64,000 bases of DNA from Anthracocystis setariae (GCA_928724745.1 CAKMXJ010000020.1:186001-250000); one strand, 5' to 3'; shown: positions 50,229-59,815, counted from the stretch's first letter. Notes: a model not told the origin generated them from the sequence alone. Numbers and translations are program-made.

Positions 50229-51820
50229 ATGCAAACCCGTAGCCAGCATCGTCCCGGCTCCCCGGACTCAGTTACGAGTTCGGGCAGCCCCTACCCCCGA
50301 AAGTCCCGATTCAGGAGGCGACCCCGTCCAGGGGCTAGTCGCCGCCGTGCAGAGCCTAACCGCCCTGGTCGGAGGATTGGCCGACCAGATCCGGCTGCTC
50401 AACAGCGGCCGAGCCCCCGACCCCGCCGTCCCGACCCCGGCAGAACCGGGCCTTCCGCCCATGGAGCACCCGGGAGACCCCTTTCCGGAACGCGAGACCT
50501 CGGAGGAAAGGTACGCCCGCGCTACTCGCCTTATGGGCGAGCGCGGGTCCAATCCCCAGCCGGTGCCCCCCGGGAGCTCCCGTCGTGGCTCCCAACTGGG
50601 ACCTTACGGAGGACCATTCTTCCCGGGTCAAGACCCCGGAAGTTAGCGTTGCCGCCCCCTCCTGGGACGGTAAGCGCGATGAGCTGGAGGCTTTCATCGA
50701 ACAATGCACCCTCCATTTCGATCTTAACCCGGCACGCTTCCCCTCCGACCCCCGCCGTGTCTTATGGGCCCTAGCCCATATCTCGGGTGTACCCCGGGAG
50801 CGGCTCCGCAACCTGCGCCAGGCCCGCCCGGAAATCAACCTGTTCCACAAGTGGGACACGTTCTGCGCCGATCTCCGCCGCACCTACGGGGATCCTAACC
50901 CGGGACACACCGCCCGGGTCAAGCTCCAGCGGCTGCGCCAATCGGGAAGCGTCAGCGCTCACGCTGCCGAGTTCTTGGCCCTAGCCACCAAGGCTAACGC
51001 TACCGATAATCAGCAATTGCTGACGACTTTCCAGCTTAGCCTCCGGGAGAGCCTCCGGCAGAAGCTCCTCCACGTGGAGACCTACGACCTGCACGAGTAC
51101 ATTGACACCGCTATCCGAACCGAGCAGCGAATGTACGAAATCGGCTTGGTGACCCCGGGTCACTCGGACACCCCGGGTCGCGCGGAACGCCGCCCCGAAC
51201 TTCGGGGCGGTCGCTCACCTGGTCGACGGTACCCCGTCGCGAGGCCCCCAACAAGCGGGGTGATCCGCCCCGCCCCGGGCTGGCCAGCCGGGAGCTCCCC
51301 GACGAGGTCCGCAAGTACCGTCGGGAAAACAACCTCTGCTACGGGTGCGGGGGCCCTCACGCAGTCCGGGACTGCCCAAAGGCCGCCCAGACTCGGCCCC
51401 CTCCCGGGCCAACGTGGCTATCCTGGACCCCGCCAACGGCGAGCTTTTGGTCCAACCCCTGGTCCCGGACGTCCCGGAGACCCGGTGGTCCGGGGAAGAC
51501 GAAGCCACACCCATCAATGGCGAGGATGACCTACCTGATGACCGTTCCATCCTGTCCTATGACCCGGAGTGGGACCCCGAGTCCACCGACCATCCTCAAT
51601 CTCCCCCGGTGAGGGCCAACATCGCCCAACTTCGCCAGGATCCGGGACTCGTGGATCTCAGGAGCCACGTAGCGGCCCTCATCCCTCCCGCCGAGCCGGT
51701 GATCAGTGGGGACACCATCCGGGTACACCGACACCCCAGCATCCCGGTGTATGAGTGCTGGGTCACGCTGGCCGGGTGCCGGGCCCGGGCCCTAATTGAC
51801 GGGGGGCGCTACCGCTTCTT
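50229..51820 (+). pseudogene. gag-protease region of inner gypsy, broken by about six frame changes
   Basis: Starts at ATG 50229 (MQTRSQHRPGSPD). Coherent coding then moves between frames: near 50298 (in CCCCC), near 50570 (in CCCCCC), between 51160 and 51290, near 51395, near 51803 (in GGGGGG) and near 51860. Recognisable parts: a capsid-like domain (about 50650-51120: WDGKRDELEAFIEQC..FHKWDTFCADLRRTYGD), a CCHC knuckle CYGCGGPHAVRDC (about 51337-51375), and a protease stretch ALIDGG..TASFVDRAM with DGG where DSG is usual. Every change sits at or near a C/G run, so sequencing error, true decay or partly programmed shifting all remain possible. Confidence 0.7.
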
Positions 51821-54800
51821 TTGTGGACAGGGCCATGCTGGAGCGGGAGGTGGGCGTCCCGGGAGGCCCTCCAGGCCCCGGTGCGCACGGCAACTTTCGA
51901 TTCCCGCTCAGAGGCTATTACCCACACTCTCAGGGCATCGGTCAGCCTTGCGGGAGTCCCGGTTACCCCGAATCATCAATTCTATGTCGCACCCCGCATC
52001 TCCGATTATGATATCATCCTCGGAATGGATTGGATTGAAAGGACCGAACCGGTACTCAACTATCAAACCCAAACCATGCACTTCCCGCTCCCGGGAGGAG
52101 GGGGTTACGCTACCACCCCGGTCCAACCTACCGGCCCTCCGCTGCTTACCAATGGACAGGATCCCGTCCCGGGGGAGAACTGTTTCGCTATCCACCCTAG
52201 CCCCTTGGAGCCACCCCGGGCCCCAGGCCTCCCGGAAGAGTACCGGGACTTCTCGGACGTGTTCGATGAGGCCAACGCCGACGTGCTACCGCCTCGCCGG
52301 CCTCACGACCACCAGATTAATCTCCTTCCCGGAGCCCAGATCCCCCATGGCGCGCTATACTCTCTCTCCGGGAGAGAAATGGAGGAACTTAAGACCTATC
52401 TTGATAAGATGCTTGAGATAGGATTCATCCGGCCATCCAAGAGCCCGGCAGCCGCCCCTATCATCTTCGTCCCGAAGAAAGATGGCAAACTCCGCCTTTG
52501 CGTCGACTACCGGGCCCTCAACAGCATCACCGTCAAAGACAAGTACCCGATTCCCCTGATCTCCGAGCACCTGGACTGCCTCTCCCGGGCTAAGATTTAC
52601 ACGAAATTAGATCTTAAGGGGGCCTACAATCTGGTCCGCATCGCGGAGGGCGACGAATGGAAAACAGCCTTCCGGACCAGGTACGGGAGCTACGAATACT
52701 TAGTTATGCCTTTTGGACTATGTAACGCTCCGTCTACCTTCCAGCGTCTTATGAACCACGTCCTCCACGACCTCTTGGATGTCACGGTGATAGTGTATTT
52801 GGACGATATCCTCATATTTTCGGGTGACCCCGCAGAACACACCTCTCACGTCCGGGAGGTGCTAAGGCGCCTCCGGGACCACAAGCTGTACTGTGCCCCG
52901 GAAAAATGCGACTTCAGGACCTCGTCCGTCGAATTCCTCGGGTACCGGGTCAGCCCCGGAGGGATCAGCATGGACCCCGGTAAAGTGGACGCGGTGACGT
53001 CCTGGCCAGAACCGGTCACCATCCGGGACATCCAGGTTTTCCTAGGGTTTGCCAACTTCTATCGTCGTTTTATCCGCCACTACTCCCGGGTGGCATCCCC
53101 GCTCACCGATCGGCTCAAGAACAAGGCCGCCGGTAAGATCAACTTGGAGCCTCGGGAGCGGGAAGCGTTCACCCGCCTCAAAGAAGCCTTCACTGCTGCT
53201 CCAATCCTACAACACTTCGACCCTTCCCGGCTTACCGTGGTCGAGACAGATGCTAGCGATTACGTCGTGGCTGCCGTACTCTCCCAGTGGTATGCCATCC
53301 CAGGAACCGACCCCGGGGCCGCACCCCGGCCCTCGACCCACCGGCTTCACCCGGTAGCCTATTGGTCGCGAAAAATGCAGCCCGCAGAGCGCAATTACGA
53401 AATACACGATAAGGAGCTCCTAGCGATCGTGGACGCGTTGCAGGAATGGAGACATTATCTCCACGGGCTCCAGGAGCCGTTTGAGGTGCTCACCGACCAC
53501 CAGGCCCTCCAATATTTCCAAACGAAACGGCAACTTAACAGGCGGCAGGCCCGGTGGAGCATGGCTCTTGGGGAGTTCACGTTTACCATCACGTACCGAC
53601 CCGGGACCCAGGCAACCCGCCCGGACGCGCTGTCCCGGCGCTCCGATGGTCATCCCAACACCACCACCACCAATCATCAGCATGACCCCTCTAACGTCGC
53701 GGTCCTCCTACCCCCTTACCTGTTCCAAGATCTCGGGCTGGCGGAACAACGAACACCGGCTGCGCACCGGATATCGGACGTAGCCCCGGGCCCCGACCCT
53801 CTCCCGACCAGTCCCACGTCCCCCGCCAAAGTGAGACAAATCCTGGCACGCTATCACGACCACCCGACGGCGGGACACCCGGGAGTGGCCGCTACACTCG
53901 AACTAGTCCGCCGTCACCACTCCTGGCCCAAGCTCAGGCACGATGTCACGGAGTACGTTCGGACCTGTGGAGCCTGTAAGCGCGCCAAAGCGCCCCGGCA
54001 TAAGCCCTACGGACTGCTGCTCCCGCTCGACGCCCCGTCCCGGCCGTTCGGAACCATCACCATGGATCATATTGAGGGTCTCCCGGTTTCCCGGGCCGGT
54101 GGTCTTGCATTCGACTCCATCCTCGTCGTCGTCGATCGCCTCACCAAGTACTCCCTCTTCCTCCCGGCTCGGAAATCCGATACAGCCAAAGATCTCGCCC
54201 ACATGCTGTTCTCCCGCGTCTTTGCCTATTTTGGGCTCCCGGACACTATCGTGTCGGACCGGGGGCGCACTTTTGTAGCATCCCTGTGGAAAGACATTTT
54301 AACGGCCCTCGGAACCACCCCGGCCCTCTCCACAGCCTATCATCCCCAAACCGATGGCCAAACCGAGCGTGTTAACCAAAATCTCGAAGTTTTCCTCCGA
54401 TTCTATGTCAACTACCAGCAAGACGACTGGGCTGCCTGGCTGCCGTACGCCCAACTTACGCTTAACAATCGGGTGTCAGCTACTACCGGGCTCCCGGCCA
54501 CCCTACCCTTGTTTGGATTCACCCCAAAAACCCTCCCCGGCTCCCCGCCCCTCTCCCCGGATGGTACCCCGCCGTCCGATTCGGTGTTCCGGGAGCTTCT
54601 ACAGCACTGCCAAGCCAACATCAACCACGCCGCCACCCTAATGTCCAAGTACGCAAACCGTTCCAGGATGGACCGGTCTTTTTCCGGGGGTGATATGGTG
54701 CTGCTCCGCACCCGACATCTCCGACAAGATCGTCCCTCCCGGAAGTTAGGGAACCCGCTAGCGGGACCGTTTCGTGTTCTCCAGGCGGTAGGCTCCCGGG

Positions 54801-55045
54801 CTTACAAGCTGGACCTCCCGCCCGCCTGGAAAATTCACCCGGTGTTCCACGTCAGTCTCCTGGAACCGCACTCCCCGGATACCCGGCCCTCCGAGCACGC
54901 CCCGACGTCCCGGCGCCTGGAGGACGACCGGCAGGACTTCGAAGTGGAAGATATCTTGGCTTCCCGCGAGACACGTCGGGGCGGCAGTACCAAGTTAAGT
55001 GGGCAGGCTACACCCAACCCACGTGGGAGCCAGCGGTTCACTTAG
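51821..55045 (+). CDS. pol of inner gypsy: RT, RNase H, integrase, frameshifted chromodomain
   Basis: A 1074-codon frame without ATG at its start (TTG), as expected for a part made by fusion to gag. It begins in the end of the protease (IILGMDWI near residue 65). RT: CVDYRALN, MPFGLCNAPSTFQ and YLDD. RNase H is in one piece, in normal order: ETDAS, ELLAIVDALQ, TDHQAL and RPDALSRR. Integrase: HHCC finger (GHPG..CGACKRAK), then MDHIEG, VSDRG and DGQTERVN for the DDE triad. The chromodomain begins (DFEVEDILASRETRRG) but the frame shifts at the GGGG near 54978. The other frame continues correctly to about 55120 (QYQVKWAGYTQPTWEP). Confidence 0.9.
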   Translation: MWTGPCWSGRWASREALQAPVRTATFDSRSEAITHTLRASVSLAGVPVTPNHQFYVAPRISDYDIILGMDWIERTEPVLNYQTQTMHFPLPGGGGYATTPVQPTGPPLLTNGQDPVPGENCFAIHPSPLEPPRAPGLPEEYRDFSDVFDEANADVLPPRRPHDHQINLLPGAQIPHGALYSLSGREMEELKTYLDKMLEIGFIRPSKSPAAAPIIFVPKKDGKLRLCVDYRALNSITVKDKYPIPLISEHLDCLSRAKIYTKLDLKGAYNLVRIAEGDEWKTAFRTRYGSYEYLVMPFGLCNAPSTFQRLMNHVLHDLLDVTVIVYLDDILIFSGDPAEHTSHVREVLRRLRDHKLYCAPEKCDFRTSSVEFLGYRVSPGGISMDPGKVDAVTSWPEPVTIRDIQVFLGFANFYRRFIRHYSRVASPLTDRLKNKAAGKINLEPREREAFTRLKEAFTAAPILQHFDPSRLTVVETDASDYVVAAVLSQWYAIPGTDPGAAPRPSTHRLHPVAYWSRKMQPAERNYEIHDKELLAIVDALQEWRHYLHGLQEPFEVLTDHQALQYFQTKRQLNRRQARWSMALGEFTFTITYRPGTQATRPDALSRRSDGHPNTTTTNHQHDPSNVAVLLPPYLFQDLGLAEQRTPAAHRISDVAPGPDPLPTSPTSPAKVRQILARYHDHPTAGHPGVAATLELVRRHHSWPKLRHDVTEYVRTCGACKRAKAPRHKPYGLLLPLDAPSRPFGTITMDHIEGLPVSRAGGLAFDSILVVVDRLTKYSLFLPARKSDTAKDLAHMLFSRVFAYFGLPDTIVSDRGRTFVASLWKDILTALGTTPALSTAYHPQTDGQTERVNQNLEVFLRFYVNYQQDDWAAWLPYAQLTLNNRVSATTGLPATLPLFGFTPKTLPGSPPLSPDGTPPSDSVFRELLQHCQANINHAATLMSKYANRSRMDRSFSGGDMVLLRTRHLRQDRPSRKLGNPLAGPFRVLQAVGSRAYKLDLPPAWKIHPVFHVSLLEPHSPDTRPSEHAPTSRRLEDDRQDFEVEDILASRETRRGGSTKLSGQATPNPRGSQRFT

Positions 55046-55472
55046 AGAATAGCCAGGAACTGCTCCAGGAATTCCACCAGCGGCAGTCCGGGAGCCAAGT
55101 TAGCGCCCGGGGCTGCTGACTCCTAGCTGCCCCCCGCCTCCCGGACGCCAGCGCGGGAGCAACCAGCGCGGTCACCGTGGGAAGCACCGGCGAGGGAACG
55201 GGCGACGCACTGTCCCGACCCGGAAAGCGGGCCAGTAGTCGGGAGCCATGCGCCCCGGCACACTCAGCTCGTCCCGGTCGACTTCCCGACCCGGCCACCG
55301 TACCCGGGGGGACAGAAGACTCGCTGACACACTCACACACACGCCCACACTCTTACCCTCACTCTCACACACGCACACACACACTCAACACGCGGGAACT
55401 CGGGGTAAACACAATCTTATTCCCGGGATCCTAATGACCCCGGACACACGACAGAACATGGCTCCCGGGGGC
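55046..55472. other. Inner gypsy region between pol and the antisense gene
   Basis: Contains the out-of-frame remainder of the chromodomain (to about 55120) and a CACACA/CTCACA-rich microsatellite (55326-55392). No separate gene. Confidence 0.5.
55326..55392. repeat. Imperfect CA-rich microsatellite
   Basis: Irregular CACAC and CTCACA units inside the inner gypsy element. Confidence 0.75.
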
Positions 55473-57431
55473 CTATCGACGCCCCCGACGCGGAGGGGTG
55501 CGAGGACGGGACTCGTATACGTCCGAGTCCACCATCACCACATCCTCGTCAGAGTCCTCCCCGGACTCCCGGCTCTGGTCCTCCGCCCCCGAGGACTCCT
55601 CGCCGCGGGACTCGCCCCGGGAGTCTTCCCGGGAGCTGCCCCGACGACGGGCACGGATCGGGGCCCGCATGTCCCGCACCACCGCCTGAGCACGGCGGCG
55701 CTGGGCACGCCTCTCCGGCTCGGGAGAGGGAGGGCGGAGTCCACCCACCGGGAGACGCTTCCCGCCCGTTTGGAAGCTCCCCGGGAGGCGCTTACCCCCC
55801 GACTGCGGAGGGCGCTTTCCTCCCGTCTGTGGCCGAGAGCCACTAGCCCGGGGAGCTCGCTCCCGCGTTGGCGTCCCGGGACGCTGCCTTTTGGCACGCG
55901 CCAACTCCGGGGTGGCCGGAGCGTATCCCGGGGGAGGGGAACCCCGGCGTCGGGACGGCCCAGCTTCAGCATTGGGCCGCGGGGGAGCCGCCACGCGAGC
56001 AGGGGCGGGGGCGGGAACCGGGACAGGGGCAGGGGCAGGCGCAGGCACCATCGGGGGCGGGGGAGGTGGCGGGACGCCAAGCTCCCGGGTGATGCTCTCA
56101 AAAGCACCACTCACACCCTCCAGGTACCGGAGGATGCTCTCGTCCCGAGAGGACCACTCGAGACGCCTCTCCGCTCCCACGGCAGCGGTCCGGCGAAGGA
56201 CCTGCACCAACGCGGCGATGACTCCCGCCGCGTGGGATGCCGCCTCCCGGGCCCCGGCCAGATGTTGGTCCCCCCGGGGCATCGAAGGGACACACCTGGC
56301 GCAGGGCCAGGGGAGCATCGGGGATGAGGGTGGTTTGTTTCCACCCCCTTTGACCCCGAGGGGGCCGGGAGCCCGGGGCACTGCCGCCCGCACCGGAAGA
56401 CGGCCCAGCGGGGGGACTCGGGGGCCCGGGGACGAGTGCCCACCTTGGCCTGGCGCCGAGCCTCGTACCGAGCACGCGCGGGAGCGTACTCGGCCGCCAG
56501 ATACCCCGGCAGGTCTGCCGCCGAGAAGGAAGTAAAGGGCATCCCGGGGGTTAGGACGTACACCCCGGGCCCGGAGGACAAGATAGGCTTCCATCAGGAA
56601 GCCGCCCTCCTGACGTCCCGTGATGTCCGGGACGCGCCCTTGCCAGTCGCAGGGATACCCCGCGGCATGGCACCTCTCGCACGCAGCATGCTGGCCGTCC
56701 CCGGGGTCCTCCGGACCCCGACGTCCCGATGCGCGTACCCCAGGGAGCACTGGGGGTGGGGTTTCTTCTTACTGTTGGCGCAAGACCAACAGTGCCCATA
56801 CCCCTCCGAGGCGGGAGGGGTTCCCCGTGCCCTGACCTCCCGGACCAGACCTGCCAGCCTCCCGGGATCCCCGATCGCTACGCCAGCCCCGGAAGTCGGG
56901 GCGGCCACGTTCGAGGGCCCGGGGACAGTCCCACTGGAAGGGACCATCGCGGTGCTGGCTTCTGGGCCCGGGAGCCCGGGAGCCTGCTGCCCAACTTCCC
57001 GACACGCGGCCGAAGCCTGTGCCGGGGACTCGTCCACGCCCTGGACGCCCGGGACCAAATCGGGGCCAGCTTCCCCGCGCGGGAGCACGGGGGACTCATC
57101 CACATACAGGGAGACTACGTCTCCCTCTTGGGCCACATAGCGACCCGACTCGTCCACACCCTCCGGGGCACTCACGCCCCGGGACTCGTCCACTACCTCC
57201 GGGGCACTCACGCCCCGGGACTCGTCCACTACCTCCGGGGCACTCACGCCCCGGGACTCGTCCACGTCATTGCTGTTGCCAGGGGCGGGGGCAGAGCCTC
57301 CCGACACCCCGGCACCGGAGCCGCCTCGCCGGGCGGAAGATCTGGTTGCTGTCAGAAAAAAAAATAAAAAGAAGAAGACGTTAGTACGGTCCACGCCACT
57401 CTCCGGGTCCCGAACAGTACTTACCGGGCAT
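55473..57431 (-). CDS. Antisense, spliced, cysteine-rich gene carried by the inner gypsy
   Basis: Lies opposite to pol, between pol and the 3' LTR. Exon 1 57431-57425 (ATGCCCG), intron 57424-57349 (GTAAGT, polypyrimidine tract, CTGACAG), exon 2 from 57348. A minus-strand TATAAGA (57513-57519) lies about 80 bp upstream. Exon 2 codes for disordered sequence with a 12-residue repeat (VDESRGVSAPEV, three times), then a cysteine cluster CWSC..C (X10) and, after a frame change at the GGGG near 56730, CERCHAAGYPC (C-X2-C-X6-C). It ends with a Pro/Ala tract, QTGGKR repeats and an acidic tail (stop at 55473). The layout (basic/disordered, cysteine cluster, acidic end) resembles the copia ORF2. Without the frame change it would code for about 620 aa. 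Function unknown; nuclear DNA binding is a guess. Confidence 0.55.
57165..57265. repeat. 36-bp tandem repeat, nearly three copies
   Basis: Unit GGGGCACTCACGCCCCGGGA plus 16 more bases, at 57165, 57201 and 57237 (last copy partial). It keeps frame and codes for the VDESRGVSAPEV repeat on the minus strand. Confidence 0.9.
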
Positions 57432-57512
57432 CTTGGCTGAAGTTAGTGTTCCGAATCTTGAGGAACGAGGTTGTGGGGGAAGGGAAGGAACCAGGAACGG
57501 TAGAGAGCCGGG

Positions 57513-57519
57513 TCTTATA
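57513..57519 (-). promoter_or_regulatory. TATA-like box for the antisense gene
   Basis: TATAAGA on the minus strand, 82 bp upstream of the ATG at 57431. Confidence 0.5.
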
Positions 57520-57692
57520 TGCGAAATAGAAGCCAGCGCTCAGCCCACCGCGCACGTCCCGCCAGGCACACAAAGCGTCCGTTCCTGACTCCTTTGTTCT
57601 CAGCGCGGACCACGCGTGGTGGGCCCGGGGACCTCCCGGGTGGAGCTTAAGACCCGGGAGTACCAAAAGGCCACGAGGACGTCGGCCTTCCC

Positions 57693-57706
57693 GGGGGGGG
57701 GGGTAA
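57693..57706 (+). promoter_or_regulatory. Polypurine (G-run) tract of inner gypsy
   Basis: Eleven G followed by TAA directly before the 3' LTR. Confidence 0.75.
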
Positions 57707-58064
57707 TGTTATGATTGGGATATCGGGAGAGTTAGTGATTGGTTTCAGTATCAGAGCGGGCAGGAGTGGTCCCCCCGATGACGCCCGGATCGGGGATCGG
57801 GGGCAGACTGCGGCATCACCCGGGGGGTATCCGGGAGGCCACATAATCTCACGTCCTAAGTCCACCACACTCACGACAGGACGTCGATTGTATTTTAGCT
57901 TACTCACTCTAGTAGGTGGAAATATCAGACCTTCTCCCGATCTCCCGCTCGCCCGCTCCGCTATCTTGGCAACGATCCCGGGAGCAACACCCGGTACCAC
58001 GCCCCTGGCCTCAACACAGACGCACCGCCACGTTCCGAGGTTCTAAGACCCCAGGAGCATAACA
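57707..58064 (+). repeat. 3' LTR of inner gypsy (358 bp)
   Basis: Identical to 49824-50181, followed by TSD ATGAC (58065-58069). Confidence 0.95.
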
Positions 58065-58069
58065 ATGAC

Positions 58070-58343
58070 TTTCATGTCATCGCCGTTCTATTAACGGCCT
58101 CTTTCTCTTCCAGCGCAATAGGTCTCAACTTCATTCAGGTAGTTCTCGATGTCTTGTTCCGGTCTTCTCGTTAGCTGTAGCATCTTAGCGCTGGCGCTAG
58201 TGTCTATAGTTCTCCTTCAAGTTCCCTGATCGCTTTGCTCCCTAGCAATCCAAGTGCGGTCACTTAAACACCACTGTGTGTGAGGTTTGTATATGTCTCA
58301 TGTCATGCTCGACGGCTTTAACGACTTAGCAGATGAAGGGGAC
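58070..58343 (+). other. Remainder of copia unit 2 after the inner gypsy
   Basis: Continues copia unit 2 exactly where it broke at 49823; identical to 42124-42397 of unit 1, ending in the polypurine tract 58331-58343. Confidence 0.9.
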
Positions 58344-59058
58344 TGTTGAAATATACGGTCAACTACTGCGTCAGCCATCGACGTGACACTACAGACGTCG
58401 GTATGTCCATAACTAGGGCGGTGATATTCCGACATAGTTGCCGACAATACAATTCCTCGGGACTCGGCAGCGGGGAAACTATGCGCGTGCCAATGCCAAT
58501 GCTGGCACTGTGCGTTCCCACGTGACGTTGACATGGTGCCTCATCACATCTCTGACCGGGATGTTACTCGTCGGGTCATGTTATTGTCAACATCGTTGTT
58601 TATGTTGATGATCAACTGTTGTTTACACTTAGCGTAGAATCTTGTCACTAACGTCGACGCTATGGGGTTCCCTACACCGCTACGGGCAACAACGGTGTAG
58701 GGGACTAAGTGTACTTATAGGGCGTACTTCAAGCGCACAGTTGATGATCCCTCAATCGATTCATTACCAACTTCTCCGTATCATAACGCCTGCTACTTAC
58801 AGATCCTTACCGACGTCGCTACTGTTGTATCGACATAGGTCTCTCCCCTTTGTGCCTGCTGCCTAACGTCACCGCCCACTCTTGGTTACGGATCTAACTG
58901 GCCTGACATAACAACAGAGCCAGCTCTATACGCCCATCCACCAGTGTGAGGTCTATAGCGACTTAGCTACTTGTTATAGTATCTTTGGCAGACGATAGAC
59001 TCATCGTACCTGGCTGCCTACCGTCAAGGTCGCCCCTTGACGCAGTCGACTTCCAATA
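58344..59058 (+). repeat. Copia LTR 3 (715 bp)
   Basis: Right end of the dimer, followed by TSD GGTTG. It carries two private CpG-type changes: TTCAAGC for TTCGAGC near 58730 and TTTGTG for TTCGTG near 58850. Confidence 0.95.
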
Positions 59059-59336
59059 GGTTGTGACTCCATAGGCCGGTAAGGATGGCCAAAGGATCCG
59101 TGGCTGGCTGTTCCTCGTTGATCCAGCAGTTGTGTCAGCAACGTGGTTTGCTGTTGCATAGACTGCTGCATCGCTAGAAGCGTTTGAGCCAGCATGGCTG
59201 TCGGATCTTGAGCGGGAGATTCACTGGCAGTTGGAGCTGCCCTCCCCGCCTCATCAGAAGCTGAGGCCGACGGGGAGTGTGAAGTTGGAGCGTCGGGAGC
59301 CATTTCGGCGGGTTGGTTTGCGCGGCGGGGTGGCAT
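59059..59336 (-). CDS. gag of outer gypsy, N-terminal part
   Basis: Starts at ATG 59336 (MPPRRANQPAEM). About 92 codons of Ala/Ser/Pro-rich sequence then a Gln/Leu-rich helix (LLAMQQSMQQQTTLLTQLL). The frame joins that of 34692 across the copia insertion if one GGTTG is kept. Confidence 0.85.
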
Positions 59337-59643
59337 TGAGGTCAATAGACGCAGGACTTGAGAACAAACGAGGGCGGGCTCTTTTTTTTGTTGGGTTTTG
59401 AGGAAAAGATGGTACTTTTTTATTGGTTTTGTGTTTGCGAGAGACGTTGTGACGATGCCGTGAACAAGACTAAGGTGGGGGCGAGGAATAGGAGAGGCGG
59501 AAAGATCAGAATGACAGGAAAAGATGGATGGAAAATATGGTGGCAAGCGATAAGGGTAAAGATCGGATGTTGGTGGAAGGTGGCGAGTGGAGTGGTGATG
59601 GTAAGGAGACGAATTGGATTGGGCGTAACCACTCTTGTCACCA
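59337..59643 (-). other. Leader of outer gypsy with primer-binding site
   Basis: The minus-strand sequence right after the 5' LTR is TGGTGACAAGAGTGG (59643-59629). It starts with TGG as expected for a tRNA 3'-end primer site; I cannot name the tRNA. The rest is untranslated leader. Confidence 0.65.
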
Positions 59644-59810
59644 TGTCATGCTTTTTGTAAGCATGTAAAGTGAGATACTAGTGGATCGATGCCTCTCATT
59701 AAGAAGTGAGACGGTGCGGAGCAAGCCATTTGACTTGCTCGGCCGTCTCACGTGACTAACTACAGTGATCGAGCCAACTAAGAACAGGAAATCGAGGATC
59801 GATCACGACA
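59644..59810 (-). repeat. 5' LTR of outer gypsy element (167 bp)
   Basis: Identical to 28502-28668; followed on the plus strand by TSD ACATA (59811-59815). Confidence 0.95.
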
Positions 59811-59815
59811 ACATA

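Larger units (their letters stand above)
49824..58064 (+). mobile_element. Inner Ty3/gypsy chromovirus nested in copia unit 2
   Basis: 8.24 kb, plus strand, with identical 358-bp LTRs (TGTTATG..CATAACA) and TSD ATGAC. Order: LTR, self-complementary primer site, gag/protease region with several frame changes, RT-RNase H-integrase frame, frameshifted chromodomain, then a 2.4-kb tail that carries a spliced gene on the opposite strand, G-run polypurine tract, LTR. Its base composition (CCCGGG-rich) differs clearly from the copia and outer gypsy. The chromodomain and the self-priming-type signal fit the Tf1/sushi-Maggy group (family knowledge). It inserted after the copia dimer formed, since unit 1 lacks it, or into unit 2 alone. 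Confidence 0.95.
34698..59058 (+). mobile_element. Tandem Ty1/copia dimer (LTR-internal-LTR-internal-LTR)
   Basis: Three 715-bp LTRs share two internal regions with a period of exactly 7700 bp; the second unit is lengthened by the nested gypsy at 49824-58064. One TSD pair (GGTTG) flanks the whole array, so it occupies one insertion site. The units differ at only 11 internal positions. Each unit codes for a single-frame gag-pol and a second downstream ORF. LTR ends are TGTTG..CAATA, ending in TA instead of the usual CA. The dimer probably arose by unequal exchange between LTRs or integration of a tandem cDNA (inference). Confidence 0.95.
28502..59810 (-). mobile_element. Outer Ty3/gypsy chromovirus, interrupted by nested elements
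   Basis: An LTR retrotransposon read on the minus strand: 5' LTR 59644-59810, 3' LTR 28502-28668, both 167 bp and identical by my reading, TG..CA ends, TSD ACATA. Without insertions it would be about 6.58 kb. It is split by a solo LTR (33315-33673) and by the copia dimer with its own nested gypsy (34698-59058). Order: LTR, TGG-starting primer site, gag, -1 frameshift, protease, reverse transcriptase, N-terminal half of RNase H, integrase, chromodomain, C-terminal half of RNase H, polypurine tract, LTR. The frames stay open on removal of the insertions, so it was intact when hit. The identical LTRs point to a recent arrival. Confidence 0.95.

Noticed and set aside
55248..56327. 359-codon plus-strand frame in the inner gypsy tail
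   Set aside because: Opposite the antisense gene, which has promoter, intron and cysteine motifs; this frame is His/Arg/Pro low-complexity.
57165..57265. Short regularly spaced repeats considered as a CRISPR-like array
   Set aside because: The 36-bp units are directly adjacent, without spacers, and code for a peptide repeat; the organism is a eukaryote.
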